A DNA stretch of 64,000 nt from Salinisphaera sp. LB1 (GTDB taxonomy: Bacteria > Pseudomonadota > Gammaproteobacteria > Nevskiales > Salinisphaeraceae): contig NZ_CP029488.1 in the NCBI RefSeq assembly GCF_003177035.1, positions 496,001 through 560,000 on the forward strand, in the 5' to 3' direction. Made by a program: the position numbers and the translations under genes. This document shows positions 62,781 to 64,000 of this stretch, one piece after another (the first letter of the stretch is position 1; each line of letters begins with the position of its first letter). Below the pieces are notes generated by a model, which saw nothing but the letters and a program-made list of their open reading frames with translations, searched no databases and was not told the DNA's origin.

Positions 62781-63683
62781 CTAAGTCGCCCAGATACGGG
62801 GCGCAACAGCCGGTTTATCCAATATCGACGGCCGCAGAGATTCCCACAACCGGCGTAACGGCGTATGTAACAACCGTGCTTCGCGCCCGGTCACGCGCAC
62901 GAGCAACAGACCGTCCACCACCGACACGCCACTACCGATCCGGTATTCGGCAAGCCGCCGACGCAACTCGTTCGTCGTCGTCGCATCGAACCCTTCCGGT
63001 TGATAAGCAACGAGCGTGCCGACCGCCCGCGCGCCGTTGAGCCCCCAGGGCGCGTTCTGGAACGGCGACTGGCTGGCGCCCGGCACGACTGTGCGTTCGT
63101 GCCAACGCAAGCGATTGCCGACCCGTACGCACCATCGGCCGTCGTAGTGTCCGCTATCGAATGCTTCGTGCGCAGCCGGCCGGCCGAGTGTCCAGATATC
63201 CCAGGCGATAGCGCGCGCATCCGAGGCGAGATCGAGATCCAGCGAGGTCAGCGCCTGGGTCCCGTCGAACACGATGGTTTCCTGGGGCAGCCACTCCAGC
63301 CGCGCCCCGGCACCGACCGACAGGCAAACACCCTGTCGGCTGGCACGCGCGGGAGCCCGGTACAGCTTGGCCGCCGACGGCGTGGTGATCAGCGCCTGCG
63401 CGCGCGATTCGAGCTGGATGTCGAAATCGATTTCATCGCCCTGAACCACGCCGCCCGGCGGGTGCAGCAGCATGACATGCGCGGTGCCGTCACGCTCGGG
63501 GTACAGTAACCGCTGCACATAAACCGGCCCGCGATGACGCCGGCGCGTGGCCACGCTGCGTTCGCCGCGACGGGCAATGGCAAGATCGAGTCGCGCCTTC
63601 CAGCCGTCTGCAGAGCGCGAACGGTCCGCGGCGATATCAGGGCACAAGACGATCGATGACTCCGGGCACGGTTCGAAGATCAT
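62781..63683 (-). CDS. ureD: Urease accessory protein UreD/UreH
   Basis: Scaffold binding apo-urease and UreF-UreG during nickel insertion; 300 aa. Conserved stretches: GPVYVQRLLYPERDGTAHVMLLHPPGGVVQGDEIDF (core LLHPPGGVVQGD), ALITTPSAAKLYRA, LEWLPQETIVFDG and WDIWTLGRPAAHEAFDSG. First gene of the urease operon; the N-terminal about 30 residues are variable and a slightly later start is possible. Only about 125 nt separate it from the next upstream frame. Confidence 0.95.
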   Translation of the reverse strand: MIFEPCPESSIVLCPDIAADRSRSADGWKARLDLAIARRGERSVATRRRHRGPVYVQRLLYPERDGTAHVMLLHPPGGVVQGDEIDFDIQLESRAQALITTPSAAKLYRAPARASRQGVCLSVGAGARLEWLPQETIVFDGTQALTSLDLDLASDARAIAWDIWTLGRPAAHEAFDSGHYDGRWCVRVGNRLRWHERTVVPGASQSPFQNAPWGLNGARAVGTLVAYQPEGFDATTTNELRRRLAEYRIGSGVSVVDGLLLVRVTGREARLLHTPLRRLWESLRPSILDKPAVAPRIWAT

Positions 63684-63807
63684 CTTCTACACAAAATAAA
63701 ACCGGCCGCCAAGCCCCGATCGACGGATCGACCCCGGGCCCGCGACCGGCCCGACCCGTGCCAAGGCCCGACACGGGGCCGTTATCATAGCCGTCCGACG
63801 GATTCGG

Positions 63808-64000
63808 CTATTGCGATCCAGGGCCTGTACCACCATGCGCGCCATTACCCGACATGGTGTTGCCCGAGCTTTGCATGTTGTTGCGCATCGGCGACGCCGT
63901 ATTGCTCATCGACTGGCCCGTCGATTGCATGCTCTGCTGTGCGCCGTTCATGGCGTCTCCAGCTTTCTGTGTCGTCTTGGGCAGCTTCCGCTTGCTGCCG
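63808..64000 (-). CDS. Low-complexity protein, 3' part at the window edge
   Basis: A minus-strand frame open from the window end to a TAG at 63808. The readable C-terminus is Gln/Ser/Asn/Met/Gly-rich (NGAQQSMQSTGQSMSNTASP, then MRNNMQSSGNTMSGNGAHGG). It either continues beyond 64000 (the residues before, KRKLPKTTQKAGDA, fit an ongoing repeat-like protein) or starts at ATG 63951, which has GGAG 6 nt upstream, giving 47 aa. No family recognised. A hairpin CCCGTG/CACGGG follows its stop. Confidence 0.45.
   Translation of the reverse strand, partial: GSKRKLPKTTQKAGDAMNGAQQSMQSTGQSMSNTASPMRNNMQSSGNTMSGNGAHGGTGPGSQ

Overview
The window reads as ordinary chromosome from a GC-rich gammaproteobacterium. 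The evidence is the linked order ponA / pilMNOPQ / aroK / aroB, the adjacent gltB-gltD pair, a cysteine-less (magnesium-type) HemB, Hsp15, and a UreDABCEFG urease operon. A halophilic or marine lineage such as Salinisphaera would fit, but that is an inference from gene content and not proven here. No rRNA, tRNA, CRISPR array, phage or transposase gene was seen. Most genes are tightly packed, with many 1-8 nt start/stop overlaps.

Layout. 1-3.7 kb: a NitT/TauT-type ABC importer with a GntR/FCD regulator, on the minus strand. 4.1-7.2 kb: a conserved hypothetical gene and penicillin-binding protein 1A (minus). 7.5-15.4 kb: the type IV pilus assembly operon pilMNOPQ, then aroK, an RDD membrane protein and aroB. 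15.7-21.6 kb: glutamate synthase gltBD. 22.3-23.0 kb: pyrF. 23.0-32.3 kb: a complete oxidative hexuronate/hexarate pathway. It comprises a GntR regulator, kdgD, galactarolactone cycloisomerase and galactarolactone isomerase on the minus strand, and divergently a TRAP transporter, uronate dehydrogenase and 2-oxoglutarate semialdehyde dehydrogenase. Together these would import a uronate and turn it into 2-oxoglutarate. 32.6-35.3 kb: hemE, an acyltransferase and a short-chain dehydrogenase. 35.5-40.1 kb (minus): flavin oxidoreductase / DUF1365 / cyclopropane-synthase-like methyltransferase / GPH-type symporter, a gene set associated elsewhere with photo-oxidative stress and lipid modification. 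40.3-43.6 kb: malate dehydrogenase, a DUF547 protein, and an ECF sigma / RskA-like anti-sigma pair. 44.1-48.3 kb: hemB, waaF, aroE, mntR, nfi. 48.5-53.0 kb: a glutamine-rich exported protein, a glutathione transferase, a DUF3634-like protein, hslR, a major pilin, a dienelactone hydrolase and a phosphoribosyltransferase. 53.2-56.1 kb: a zinc alcohol dehydrogenase, an azurin-type cupredoxin and an old-yellow-enzyme reductase. 56.6-63.7 kb (minus): an NCS1-type permease with a C-terminal zinc ribbon, and the urease operon. The window ends inside or just beyond a low-complexity reading frame.

The least ordinary feature is a roughly 271-bp intergenic element at 51401-51671, between the pilin gene and a dienelactone hydrolase. 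It has perfect 22-bp terminal inverted repeats bounded by TA and contains several further nested palindromes. It looks like a non-coding miniature transposable element (MITE-like) or a dispersed structured repeat. Other points worth checking are a motif shared by two control regions of the hexuronate cluster, twin repeats upstream of the first GntR gene, the permease/zinc-ribbon protein beside urease, and a possibly leaderless mntR transcript.
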